The notes beneath the pieces were generated by a model. That model made no database searches and was not told the DNA's origin. It was given only the letters and a program-made list of their open reading frames with translations. The translations under genes were made by a program, and so were the position numbers. Shown in pieces: positions 1 through 8,203 of a stretch of DNA of 16,472 bases. Source of the DNA: Allomyces macrogynus ATCC 38327 (lineage: Eukaryota > Blastocladiomycota > Blastocladiomycetes > Blastocladiales > Blastocladiaceae); contig GG745384.1 of the NCBI GenBank assembly GCA_000151295.1, positions 67,382 to 83,853 of the forward strand, read 5' to 3'. Within the stretch, counting starts at the first letter, position 1, and each line of letters opens with the position of its first letter.

Positions 1-2937
1 ACCCACACCCACCACCTCCTGCACCATCCACGCGCGATCCCCGCGGCCGCGCCAGTGTGCACGACTACCAACCCCACCATCATCATCACCCCCACCACGC
101 CAATTACGCGCCTGCGCCCGCCGACCCGTACGCTGCGCCCGCGCACCCTCCGCCGCCACGCCACGACCTGCCGCCGTACGCGCGGCCGCCCCCGCCGGGC
201 GCAGCCTACCCTTACGCTCCAAGCGCACCCGGCATGACGGCACCTCCACCATCGCCGCACTATCCCTATAACGCGTACCCGTACGCTGCAGCCGCGCCCT
301 ACCATGGCCAGGCACCGCTGCCGCCGCCGCGCGCACAGCTGCAGCAGCCGCCAGTGTCCGCGCACGCGCAGCACACAAGCGCAAGCGCAAACGCAAACGC
401 GCGCGCGCGCGGCGGCAGCGACACGACGAGCCCTGCTACGGCGGTGGCTGCTGGTCCTGCTTCCGCTGCTGCGGCAGCCGCTGGTTCCGCCGCGGACACG
501 TGGGCGCGCGAATCGCCCACTGACGCTAGTCAACGGCCTGTCAATGCGGCAGCAGCAGGAGCAGTTCCGCCGCCGCGCGCGCCGCACCCGGACGACTATT
601 ACGCGCGGCACCACCATCCGTACTATCCCGCGGCGGACCCGGCGGCGTATAGCGGGTACCCGCCGCCGTACGGCTGGCACGGCCCTCCACCACCGTGGGC
701 CGCATACGGTGACGCGGCACACCATACTTGGCGGTATCCTCCGGGGGCGCGACCGCCACTGCCCATGGGTCGTGCGCGCGGCTGGCCGCCCGCAGGCGAG
801 CCGTCGGACGCTACCGAAGCGCCTTATCCGCACACTCCGTACCCGACCGATGCGTCGTATCCTGCCCCAAGCGCGCCGTACGTTAAACCCGACCCGGACG
901 CGCCTTATCCCGCGCACGCACCTCCTCCGCCGCCGCCTCCGGGGCCGTCTGGACCGCCTGCGTATGCGTGGACGGCGCCCGAGGCCGCGCACGATCCGTC
1001 ACGGTACGCGCCTCGAGACCCTGCCCCTCTCCCGCCGCCGCCGCCGCTGCCGCCGGCAGTGTCGTCATCGCACGCTCCGTCGGCACCGATCGGAACTGCG
1101 CCGGCGGCGGCCGTGGCGCGCCGACCCAGTGCGAGTGATCGGGTGGCCAATGGCGTGTCTCCTGCAATCGCACGGAGTCGGACCGGTTCTGCGCACGAGA
1201 CCGCTGCGGCCAAGAGTGCCGCGGCGTCGCCGGCCGCGGCGACGCCACCGACGCGGCCCGCCGTCGCGTGCCGTCTCGGGCGGTGCGCAGGACGAGAACG
1301 AAGGGGAACGTGTACGCTGGGTTTTTGATTCGGATTCTGATGTGGATGGTGATTGACGCGTCCTTGTTCGTTGTTTGTTGGGTGGTAGCCGCGTCGCGAG
1401 TACGTGGTGCTGACGCGCGACCTCTACCGCGCCATGGAAGCGTCGCTGCAGGACCCGGCCAACCCGGTTTTCCCCCCCGGCATGCTGCGCAAGCGGTGGC
1501 GGCGACTCATGAGCTCGTTCGAGTACCATGCTAAGAACCCGGCGTGGCGTACCTTGACGTGGAAAGGGTGCTTGCTCTACATTGCGCCGCAGGAGGTATG
1601 TGCAGTGCGTCACCGTCACCGACGCAAACGCGTCGCGACGCGTCGAGTCTGCGGTTTCCCTCCAAGCAGCAGACCGCAGCACGCTGATCGCGCGCTCCTT
1701 GGATCCTGCCGATATTCGAATAGGACTGGGACGCCATTGTTCTCGAAGAGTACCACGCACCGCCGTCTGACCCGGTGGCGCGGCACGGGCTCAACACGCC
1801 GGCGCCACATCGGTCGGTCACGCAAACGTTCAAGCAGGTACGCAAAGGATTGGGGTCGCTGGTGGGCCGCCGATTGAGCGCGGTGCCGGGACGGGACGGG
1901 GCGCGGCGCGGCGCGCGCGGGTGGGGTGGGTCGGGGCGCGCACGGCAGGACGCGTGTCGCTCGGGAGTCGCATGGTGTCGAGGCCGTCGAGGGCGGAGGG
2001 CAGAGGGCGGATGGGAGAGGCCTATCGGCGAGCATCGGCCGATGTCCGCCGCCGTGCGAAAGTGCTTCGCCGGCAAAGTCGTGCAGCAGCGCGCGAGCGG
2101 GCCTTGTCCCTTGTCTGTCCCCTTGGTGCGACCCTGCCGAAGGGCCGGCCAGGGAGGATGCTGGTTGGGCAAATGCCCTTCCTTGTCCGCCGTAGGTCGC
2201 GCCTGTGCCTGCGACCATGCGCGCGAGCCGTCCTTGCGCCCGCCCACGATTCCACTCCGGCTCTTCGCCCGCAGAGTCAATTCATGCTCACCCTTCTCAC
2301 CTCCTCCTCCTCCTCTCTTCCTCTCCCTCTCTCTCTCTTCACGATCTAGCTGCAGCGCCGGTACCAAACGCGCCGGTCGCGCGCGGGCATCCCGCTCGAG
2401 CGCGTCGAAGAAATCGTTGCACGGTGTCCATGCAACCAGCACCCAGCGACGGCTGCCACGGTCGCCGCCGACGTGGCCGCGATCGCGATAACGACCGATT
2501 CGCCCACGAGCGCGCCCGCTCCGCCGCCAGGCGGCGCGTCGACCACCACGAGTTCTGTCGCCGATCACGACGACGCGCACCTGTCCCCGCACCGACCTGC
2601 CGCGCCGCCAGCGCAACTGTCAGTGCCGCAGCCGAGCCCGCAGGATCGTGCTGACCGCGACCGTGCAGAGTCGGCGGTGCAGATGTCGCCGCTGCGGCAC
2701 ACGCACCATGAGGCACCGTACCGCACGCATCCTTCGTGGCCAGTGCAGCATGGCGCGGCGGTGAACGGGACGCACGATCCGCGCGCGTATCCGCCGAGTG
2801 GGTATATCGGGTACCCGGGCGCGCCGAACGAGCCGACGCGGCGCTATGCTGGGCCGCCGCCGCGCGAGTATGGTGCGGCCGAGGTAGCGACGGCAGCAGA
2901 GCGAGCGCGCACGAACGGTACCAGGTGGGACGAGTAG
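1..2937 (+). CDS. Pro/Ala/Tyr-rich protein with an H2C2-like zinc-binding module, 5' partial
   Basis: The frame is open from base 3, so the start lies outside the window. Exon 1 (to about 1140-1311) encodes a His/Pro/Tyr/Ala-rich disordered region with a HHHHH run and many PPYG/PYPxxP-like blocks. Exon 2 (1389-1595) starts PRREYVVLTRDLYRAM; exon 3 is 1724-1837; exon 4 is 2350-2937 and ends at TAG. Introns 1596-1723 (gtatgt...ag) and 1838-2349 (gtacgc...ctag) are phase 0. Exons 2-4 join into a compact segment: an EYHAPP histidine, later histidines, FKQLQRRYQ, then GIPLERVEEIVARCPC. This order of H, H, basic helix and C/C resembles the zinc-binding N-terminal domain of retroelement-type integrases and KRBA2-like proteins, but the last part reads CPC rather than CxxC and no integrase core follows. 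The tail is again disordered with GYIGYPG and PPPREYG. The exon 1-exon 2 junction is unresolved: the main frame is lost between about 1143 and 1290, so a weak-donor intron, a 21-nt exon at 1291-1311, or an indel is needed. Function is unknown; DNA/RNA binding is only a guess. Confidence 0.6.
1838..2349 (+). other. Long intron with extended pyrimidine tract
   Basis: This is the intron between the exon ending TQTFKQ and the exon starting LQRRYQ. It begins gtacgc and ends gatctag. At 512 nt it is several times longer than any other intron inferred here. The last 60 nt form an almost pure pyrimidine tract of CTC and CT repeats (about 2289-2340), with CTCAC branch-like motifs just upstream. The rest is GC-rich and has open frames on both strands, but none looks coding. 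Confidence 0.6.
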
Positions 2938-3790
2938 TGTGGCTGTGGCAGGCGGGTCAGGTCGGTGCGGCGGCGTTTCGTGCGGTGGAGTCCGGTGGCG
3001 CCTGGGTCGGGAGATTGCTGGTGTCGGCGGCACCGGCACTTGAGCGACGGACGGACGCGACCAGGTCAGTTTGGCCACGTCGTTTCGTAGTGCCTGACTC
3101 TTCACCACCACGTCGGATCACGGCCAGCGCCCTCGTCCACGTCCGTCGCGCCAGGCGCCTTGACCACGTCGGTTCGCAATGGACGCCACCGGCTAGGCTA
3201 TCAGGTCTGAACCACGTCGGTGTCACGGCTGTCTCGCGCATCTTTTCCTTCCTCTTTTCCTTCGTGTTACCCCTCGGCGCGGGTGTATTCTTTCTTCTTT
3301 ACCTCTGAAACGCGCCTTTGCCCTCCTGCCCTCTTGTCGTGTCCCCTGTTAATGTCATGCCGGTTTTTGACCCACCGTGTCCGCGTCCTCCTCGTCAGGC
3401 CCGGCTTTCAGTGCACTTTCGCCACAGGCTACAGACCAGTCCCCGCCGCTATTTACGGCGTTTTGGCTCAGGGTAGCACCCAGTTCGTGGACGAGGGGAG
3501 AGTTGGACACGACCATGCACCCCGTACGCACTTCGCGGGACACGACCTGGACACGGCAGGTTTTTGACTTTCGCCACAGCATTTTCGCTTGACCATGGCC
3601 CAATGCAAGCGTGCAAGCGCGCGGCTGGCCACCAGGCCATTTCCCACCGACAAATTTGGTCCCCTTTGCCGCCCTTTGCCTCAGCAACCTTGCCGCCAGG
3701 CTGCCTGTTGCCACAGCTCGCTGACCGAGCATCACTGTGCACCTGAGTCAGCCGCGTCGCGTGCACAGCTTGGGAACGAGGAGAGCAGAC
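2938..3790. other. Non-coding interval with pyrimidine-rich block; no gene recognised
   Basis: It lies between the stop of the left gene and the duplicated upstream region of the first MAPEG gene. It holds the CCACGTCG motif cluster (annotated separately) and a pyrimidine-rich stretch at about 3230-3350. Open frames of up to about 126 codons occur on both strands, but none shows a recognisable domain or consistent splice signals. It probably contains the 3' UTR of the upstream gene and distal promoter sequence. Confidence 0.5.
3075..3220 (+). repeat. Five-copy CCACGTC(G/C)G motif cluster
   Basis: CCACGTCG-type 8-9-mers start at 3075 (followed by TTTCG), 3108, 3137 (variant CCACGTCCG), 3164 and 3212, all in the same orientation and 27-48 bp apart. 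Two copies share the longer context GACCACGTCGGTT / GAACCACGTCGGTG. CACGTC resembles bZIP/CRE-type half sites. The cluster lies about 850 bp upstream of the first MAPEG start and just past the left gene, so it may be a regulatory array or a degenerate short repeat; no binding protein can be named from sequence. Confidence 0.45.
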
Positions 3791-3840
3791 AAGCGGAGGA
3801 GCCGAGGAAACACGCGAACCTCGTCAACGACGGTTCTGGC

Positions 3841-3975
3841 ATCTGTCAGCAGTCGTCTCGCCAAGCTGACGCCGTCGTGCGGACGGTTGGACCATGGAGA
3901 TGTCTCGGCCCCAGGCGCGACGCTGCGGCACGGGTCCTCCCCGACGCGCTGCTCACCGAAAATAAATACCGCGTC
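3841..3975 (+). promoter_or_regulatory. Promoter of first MAPEG gene
   Basis: Two blocks are shared with the paralogue: ATCTGTCAGCAGT at 3841-3853 and the TATA-like CCGAAAATAAATACCGCGTC at 3956-3975. The latter lies 107 bp before the ATG, compatible with a transcription start about 30 bp further on. Conservation of these blocks against a diverged background is the main evidence for function. Confidence 0.6.
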
Positions 3976-4062
3976 GTATCCGCGCGTCTCTCGCCCGGTC
4001 AGCACCAATCGCGTCCCGCATCCATTGCACCATCCCCCGACCCACCAGTTCCAAGCCCAACC

Positions 4063-4679
4063 ATGACCTCGGAACCCTTTACGATGCTGCGCGTGACGCC
4101 GTTTTACGCTGCGATCCTCGCCCTCTACAACATCAAGTTGATCGTTGCCATTATTCGGCAACGCATGGCGCACAAAGTGAGTCTCGGCGACGGGACCGCG
4201 CAGTTTTTGATCGAGTATTTCGACTCGAAGGCGGCCGACGCCGAGGCGGCGTTGCCGATCGAGCAGGCGCCATTTGCCAGCAAGTACTGGAGTGTCATGG
4301 TCGCGGTCCGGCAGCATGGTACGTTTCTGTGCGTTCCTGATTCCATCCACTGGCGCGCTCTTGGTTGATGACCCCACGAAACTGACGACCGGACGCGTGT
4401 CCCACCCCGATCCCGCTCTCTGTTTTAGGCAACTTCATCGAGAACGTGCCGTTCATTCTCATTCTCGGCGCGCTCGCGGAACTCGCCGAGATCATGCCCA
4501 AAGCGGCACTGCACGCGTTCCTCGGCGCGTTCACGGCCGGTCGGTTGTTCCATGCCGAGTTTGGGCTCAACCGCCAGTTTGGGCTTGGGATTGGTCGCAA
4601 TATTGGCATGATCACCACGTTTGCCGCGTACCTCGGGATCGCGGGCACCATGTTTGTGCGGTGGTTTATTGCGCTGTAA
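4063..4679 (+). CDS. MAPEG-family membrane protein, copy 1
   Basis: Exons 4063-4318 and 4429-4679 join in phase 1 inside a glycine codon (RQHG|NFIEN), removing a 110-nt intron (gtacgt...ttttag) and giving 168 aa. MAPEG proteins are four-helix membrane proteins related to microsomal glutathione transferases and eicosanoid enzymes; this one looks closer to the bacterial YecN-like branch. The hallmark R83-x-x-G-N87-x-x-E90-x-x-P93 lies at the start of helix 2, followed by GRLFHAEFG at about 123-131. Hydrophobic segments are near residues 9-31, 92-108, 112-126 and 140-165. The ATG at 4063 is preferred because it has AACC before it, matches the start of the paralogue, and sits downstream of the TATA-like block; the frame is open further upstream, but that part is not conserved. 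The substrate cannot be read from sequence. Confidence 0.88.
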
Positions 4680-5354
4680 ATCATATCGTTTTGATAGACG
4701 CGTGTCGCGCTGGTTGGCCGTGGGCTTGATAGATGGGCCCGCGAAGAGTATATTTTGGTTTCACAAAGTATATTTAAAGAGTCGCGTCACCACCACCAAA
4801 CCAACGAAATCAACGTCCAAAAAGATCACCCACGCTGCTCCCCGATGGCAGCAACATTGAGAGAGTTGAGGCGCGTCGTTCTCCAGGTTGTCGATCACCA
4901 CACCATTCCTGCATGTCTTTTGCAAACCACGAGCGGGCCGCGCGTCGAAAATGTTGACTTGGCCGTAACCGGGCATCATGGATGTGCTTGGCTGCGATTG
5001 ATTGGTGGACTGATTCAACACGCGCAAGGCACGTCTGATCGTGCGCCAGTCACCAGCATCATGGTCACAACTCACAACGCCTCCAGGCGCGGATAGATCA
5101 CAATCGCTGCCAACCGTGGTGGACAGGCCCGCCAATAAAATCTCACAACTGTCCTGCAGTTGCATGCTGATTTGTGCAGTCTGCCGCGAGGACGATGAAG
5201 GGAAAGGTATTTTTTCGTGGGGCAGAGTCGGCGAAAGTTGGTGGCCAGAACGGTCCAAAAAAACGTCTTGATAAATATGGATTTGAGATGTTGATCGTTG
5301 ACCAGGCATCGGAGTCGGCAGCCCGCGGAACCAGCAAAACCGAGGTTGGGGAGG
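4680..5354. other. Spacer between the MAPEG copies
   Basis: It holds the 3' UTR of copy 1 and the distal upstream region of copy 2. Composition is less GC-rich than the genes. A short direct repeat AGTATATTT(T/T+A) occurs at 4747-4756 and 4767-4776. A 210-codon minus-strand open frame (4761-5393) crosses it but has no recognisable domain and overlaps the conserved upstream region of copy 2, so I do not call it. Confidence 0.5.
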
Positions 5355-5418
5355 GCGGAGTATCGGAGGAAACATGGACGCAAAAACTCGCAAACGAACA
5401 CGTCCGGAGTGTCTGGCG

Positions 5419-5541
5419 ATCTGTCAGCAGTTTCGCAGCCGCGGTTGAGACGTGCCTGGCCCCCACGCGAGAGCGCGAGCGTGCACAGCAGCTGCTCCTG
5501 GCTGGGAGACCCATCCCTCTCCCGAAAATAAATACCGCGTC
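5419..5541 (+). promoter_or_regulatory. Promoter of second MAPEG gene
   Basis: It carries the same two blocks as copy 1: ATCTGTCAGCAGT at 5419-5431 and CCGAAAATAAATACCGCGTC at 5522-5541, the latter 77 bp before the ATG. The blocks are 103 bp apart here and 115 bp apart in copy 1. A third shared block (5571-5588) lies in the probable 5' UTR. Confidence 0.6.
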
Positions 5542-5598
5542 TCTCCCCTCAACAAGAACCAATTACGACTCGCACCCATTGCACCATCGACCTTGACG

Positions 5599-6188
5599 AT
5601 GACCACGTCGCTCTTTTCGCTGCTGCGCGTGACGCCGTTCTACGCGTCGATTCTCGGCCTCTACAATGTCAAGCTGATCATTGCGATCATTCGGCAACGC
5701 ATGCGGCACAGCGTGAGCCTTGGCGACGGCACCGCACAGTTCTTGATCGAGTACTTCGACGCCAAGGAGGCCAATGGCGGCGTGCCGCCTGTGCCGGTTG
5801 AGCGCGCGCCATTTGCGTCCAAGTACTGGAACGTGACGGTCGCCGTCCGGCAGCACGGTACTTTTCCATCAAACCAAGCCCGGCGCGACGGATGGTGGAC
5901 GGCACGAAACTAACGACCAAGCACGTATGGATTATAGGCAACTTCATTGAGAACGTGCCGTTTGTACTCGTGCTTGGCGCGCTCGCTGAAATCGCCAACG
6001 TCATGCCCGCCAAGGTGCTGCACGCGCTTCTCGGCGCGTTCACGGCCGGTCGCTTGTTCCACGCCGAGTTTGGGCTCAACGGCCAGTTTGGGCTCGGGAT
6101 TGGCCGTCGGATCGGTATGATCACGACCATGGCTGCGTACACGGGGATTGCCGGGACCATGCTCGTGCGGTGGATCAAGGCGTTGTAA
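5599..6188 (+). CDS. MAPEG-family membrane protein, copy 2
   Basis: Exons 5599-5857 and 5938-6188 join in phase 1 in the same glycine codon as copy 1, removing an 80-nt intron (gtactt...ttatag) and giving 169 aa. By eye the protein is about three quarters or more identical to copy 1. Differences concentrate at the N-terminus, in the loop before APFASKYW (here ANGGVPPVPVERAPF) and in helices 2 and 4. The MAPEG hallmark residues R84, N88, E91 and P94 and the GRLFHAEFG motif are intact, so both copies look functional. The start ATGACC follows the conserved block CCATTGCACCATC. The gene is convergent with NSA2. It is probably an endomembrane enzyme of the glutathione-transferase-like superfamily; the reaction is unknown. 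Confidence 0.88.
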
Positions 6189-6494
6189 ATAGGTGAATGG
6201 CGGGCGTCAAGGTTTGGTAAATAGGACAGTTTGCTTCTGGCACGATTGGATCTTATGGTTGTTGATCAAGGGGCAGTGCTGTGACCTGGTAAAAGTAGGT
6301 GTAGGACGACAGCGATTTGCAACGGTTGGAGGAAAGAAACACGGTCGTTTGTCGGCAGAAAGACTATACACAGTTTATGAAGCGGGCACTGCCGAGCAAA
6401 CCACCCATGGGAAACGAAAAACCCAGCCAACTACAACGAGCAACAACGAAACAAGACACACCCACGGGACCACGCGACGCAAACGAGAACGGCT
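6189..6494. other. Convergent 3' spacer between MAPEG copy 2 and NSA2
   Basis: About 300 bp between two facing stop codons, presumably holding both 3' UTRs. It is less GC-rich than the flanking genes. I see no gene, hairpin terminator or repeat here. Confidence 0.5.
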
Positions 6495-7277
6495 TTACAC
6501 GAGCAGCACCGAGTTGATGCACCCATCGTTTTCCGGGTTGTTCGTCACCTGCGCGTACTTGCCCCACACGACCTTGCCGCCCGTCGTGACGAGCCCGAGC
6601 TCAGAAACATTGACCTCGATGATGGTCCCCTTGGTGATGACGCCGAGCTGCGTGTAGAGCGGTGACGACGGGTTCTTCTTGACGCCAATCATCGGCAGCG
6701 TAAACGTCGCGCCGAGTTCCGGGTGCGTGACATTGGCCCTCTTGAACCGCAACCCCATGGGCCGAATAAACCGCTCGTACTTTGGCGGCTTGCGCGTGAA
6801 CCCGTCGCCGACAAACGTGACTTTCGTGACCATGCGCTTCCACTGCTTGGTTTGCCGCTTGCCGGTCTTGAGCACCTTGAACATTTCGTCCTCGGCAATG
6901 CCGCGTACTTTCGGCAACGGCACGTTCCACTTGCCGGCCTTTTCCTTGCGTTTTTGCTTGATCATGTTCGACAGCACCTTGGCATTGTTCTGCGACGACC
7001 GATCGAGCAAGTAGGCGGGCACGGCACCGGCCTGCGGTTCCTGCGGCGCCGTCGTCTTGGCGTTCTTCTCCTCGTGCGCCTTGATGGTCTTTTTCATTTC
7101 AATCTTTTCCGTGTGCCGCTTCTTGTTGTGCAGCTTGGCCTTGAGCCCGTGCAGTTTTTGCGCGGTCGCCGAGTTCTTGTGGACCGAACGCGCCTCGCGC
7201 TTGCGCATGCGCTCCTCGTGGTTGAATCGCCGGCCATAGCGCTTGATGGCCTCTTCGATATACTCGTTCTGCGGCAT
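6495..7277 (-). CDS. NSA2: Ribosome biogenesis protein NSA2
   Basis: Single exon, 260 aa, matching the usual length of about 260 aa for this family. It starts [17 protein letters not shown], has a very basic N-terminal half ([26 protein letters not shown]), a central [17 protein letters not shown] segment, [12 protein letters not shown], and a C-terminal beta-rich part ([36 protein letters not shown]) ending GCINSVLLV. All these are diagnostic for NSA2/TINP1. The protein is a nucleolar assembly factor of pre-60S particles, needed for 27S pre-rRNA processing alongside Nog1 and related factors. No intron is seen, unlike most of its neighbours. It is divergent from the NDUFB4-like gene, with about 370 bp between starts, so the promoter region is likely shared. 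Confidence 0.97.
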   Translation of the reverse strand: MPQNEYIEEAIKRYGRRFNHEERMRKREARSVHKNSATAQKLHGLKAKLHNKKRHTEKIEMKKTIKAHEEKNAKTTAPQEPQAGAVPAYLLDRSSQNNAKVLSNMIKQKRKEKAGKWNVPLPKVRGIAEDEMFKVLKTGKRQTKQWKRMVTKVTFVGDGFTRKPPKYERFIRPMGLRFKRANVTHPELGATFTLPMIGVKKNPSSPLYTQLGVITKGTIIEVNVSELGLVTTGGKVVWGKYAQVTNNPENDGCINSVLLV

Positions 7278-7650
7278 GGTGGTGGCTGGATGGGGGGGTC
7301 GGCGAGATCACGGACGACGGGCGGCGGAACGAGCGGCGGGAGCGGCGCGCAATGGATGTCGGCGGCACGGGGGGGCGTCGAGTGCGGGCAGTGCAGCACG
7401 TTGGTTGCGGTCGTGGTTGCCGTTGCCGTGGCCAGGACACGGGTCACGGTTGCCGCGGTGATGGAAGCACAGGACGCGCGGCCACGGTGGGTGTTGACGG
7501 CATCACGTGCAGGCAGCCGCATCGTTGCTGCCTATTTGTTTTCGCGAGCCATCGTGTTGTCGCGCCCATAACTCATGTCCGACCCGCCATCATTGCCGCG
7601 ATTACTGCTCGCGATCCACCCGCCTTGGACCACCAACGACTCGCTGCAAC
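7278..7650. promoter_or_regulatory. Divergent promoter region, NSA2 / NDUFB4-like
   Basis: 373 bp between the two start codons. Near NSA2 it is G-rich with a GGGGGGG run (about 7292-7298); nearer the other gene it becomes less GC-rich (CTATTTGTTTTCGCGAG at about 7532-7548). I see no clear TATA box. Minus-strand open frames crossing it are extensions of the NSA2 reading region with no recognisable content. Confidence 0.45.
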
Positions 7651-8059
7651 ATGGCCGCCAAGGGACGCACCGGTGCGTGTCGCCGCGCCCGGCCCGCGCC
7701 GCCGTGATGGATCGCGACTGTCACCGACCAACCATGACACTCGTCGACTGATGAACAATCGACCCATGCGCGACCCGACTATTCTCATTCCAGGTGTCTT
7801 GACCGACAACTCGGTCGAGGCGTGGAACCTGATGCGCGAGAACACGCACCAGTACTGGAAGTTTACCGGCCGCACGCTGCGCATCGGCGCCGTCCTGCTC
7901 GTGGCCGTGCCTTACACGCTCTACCAGGCCGCGTGCTACGGCCAGGTGCGATCGCTTTTGCTGTGCACATGCATGTTAGTAGGTGGAGAACTGACACGCC
8001 CCTCTCTGCGCGATCTGTAGAAGCGTTGGGACCAGCGGTACCCGCCCAAGGCCGAGTAA
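7651..8059 (+). CDS. NDUFB4-like accessory subunit of mitochondrial complex I
   Basis: The preferred model joins exons 7651-7672, 7794-7945 and 8021-8059 into 70 aa. It starts MAAKGRTG at an AACATGGCC context, continues VLTDNSVEAWNLMREN, THQYWKFTGRTLRIGAVLL, a single hydrophobic helix (AVLLVAVPYTLYQAA), and ends KRWDQRYPPKAE. Introns are gtgcgt...attccag (121 nt) and gtgcga...ctgtag (75 nt, CTGAC branch). The pattern of W-x-x-MREN-x-x-x-Y-x-x-FTxRTxR followed by one membrane helix and a short basic tail fits fungal NDUFB4/B15-type subunits of the inner-membrane arm. An alternative unspliced start at 7751 (MNNRPMRDP) would give 77 aa, but it lacks a good context and overlaps an upstream frame ending TGATG. 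The assignment rests on a short sequence, hence moderate confidence. Confidence 0.65.
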
Positions 8060-8203
8060 ATCCTTGCTCGTTTCGTTCGTTGTCATGATCGCGGCCATGA
8101 ACCGCACCCCTAGCCGACCAAATACACACCGTGTCCAACGCATCGACGTCTGCATCGCTCAACACGGCAATTCCATTCCTTCTCCACCCCGACATCACGG
8201 TGG

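Larger units (their letters stand above)
3795..6188 (+). repeat. Tandem gene duplication (two MAPEG units)
   Basis: Two direct units of similar layout are seen, about 3795-4679 and 5355-6188. Shared landmarks in order are: a GAGGAAACA-containing block, ATCTGTCAGCAGT (3841-3853 and 5419-5431, identical), CCGAAAATAAATACCGCGTC (3956-3975 and 5522-5541, identical), CGCA(T/C)CCATTGCACCATC (4017-4034 and 5571-5588, one mismatch), the coding exons, an intron at the same codon, and ACGAAACT(G/A)ACGACC inside that intron. The sequence between the blocks has diverged, so the duplication is not very recent. Confidence 0.85.

Noticed and set aside
398..411. Alternating CG run with Z-DNA potential
   Set aside because: It is only 14 nt and is explained by Ala/Arg codons in the coding exon.
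304..1290. Arg-rich open frame overlapping the Pro-rich exon
   Set aside because: It is the shifted reading of Pro/Ala codons; only its last few codons (before 1312) are likely used, through splicing or an indel.
3355..3735. 126-codon minus-strand open frame
   Set aside because: No domain, no splice or promoter context, and several overlapping frames of equal length in the same stretch.
3589..4062. In-frame upstream extension of MAPEG copy 1
   Set aside because: It crosses the TATA-like block, is not conserved in copy 2, and would add about 158 unrelated residues to a standard-length MAPEG protein.
4761..5393. 210-codon minus-strand open frame between the MAPEG genes
   Set aside because: No recognisable domain, no GC-rich codon bias like the real genes, and it overlaps conserved upstream DNA of MAPEG copy 2.
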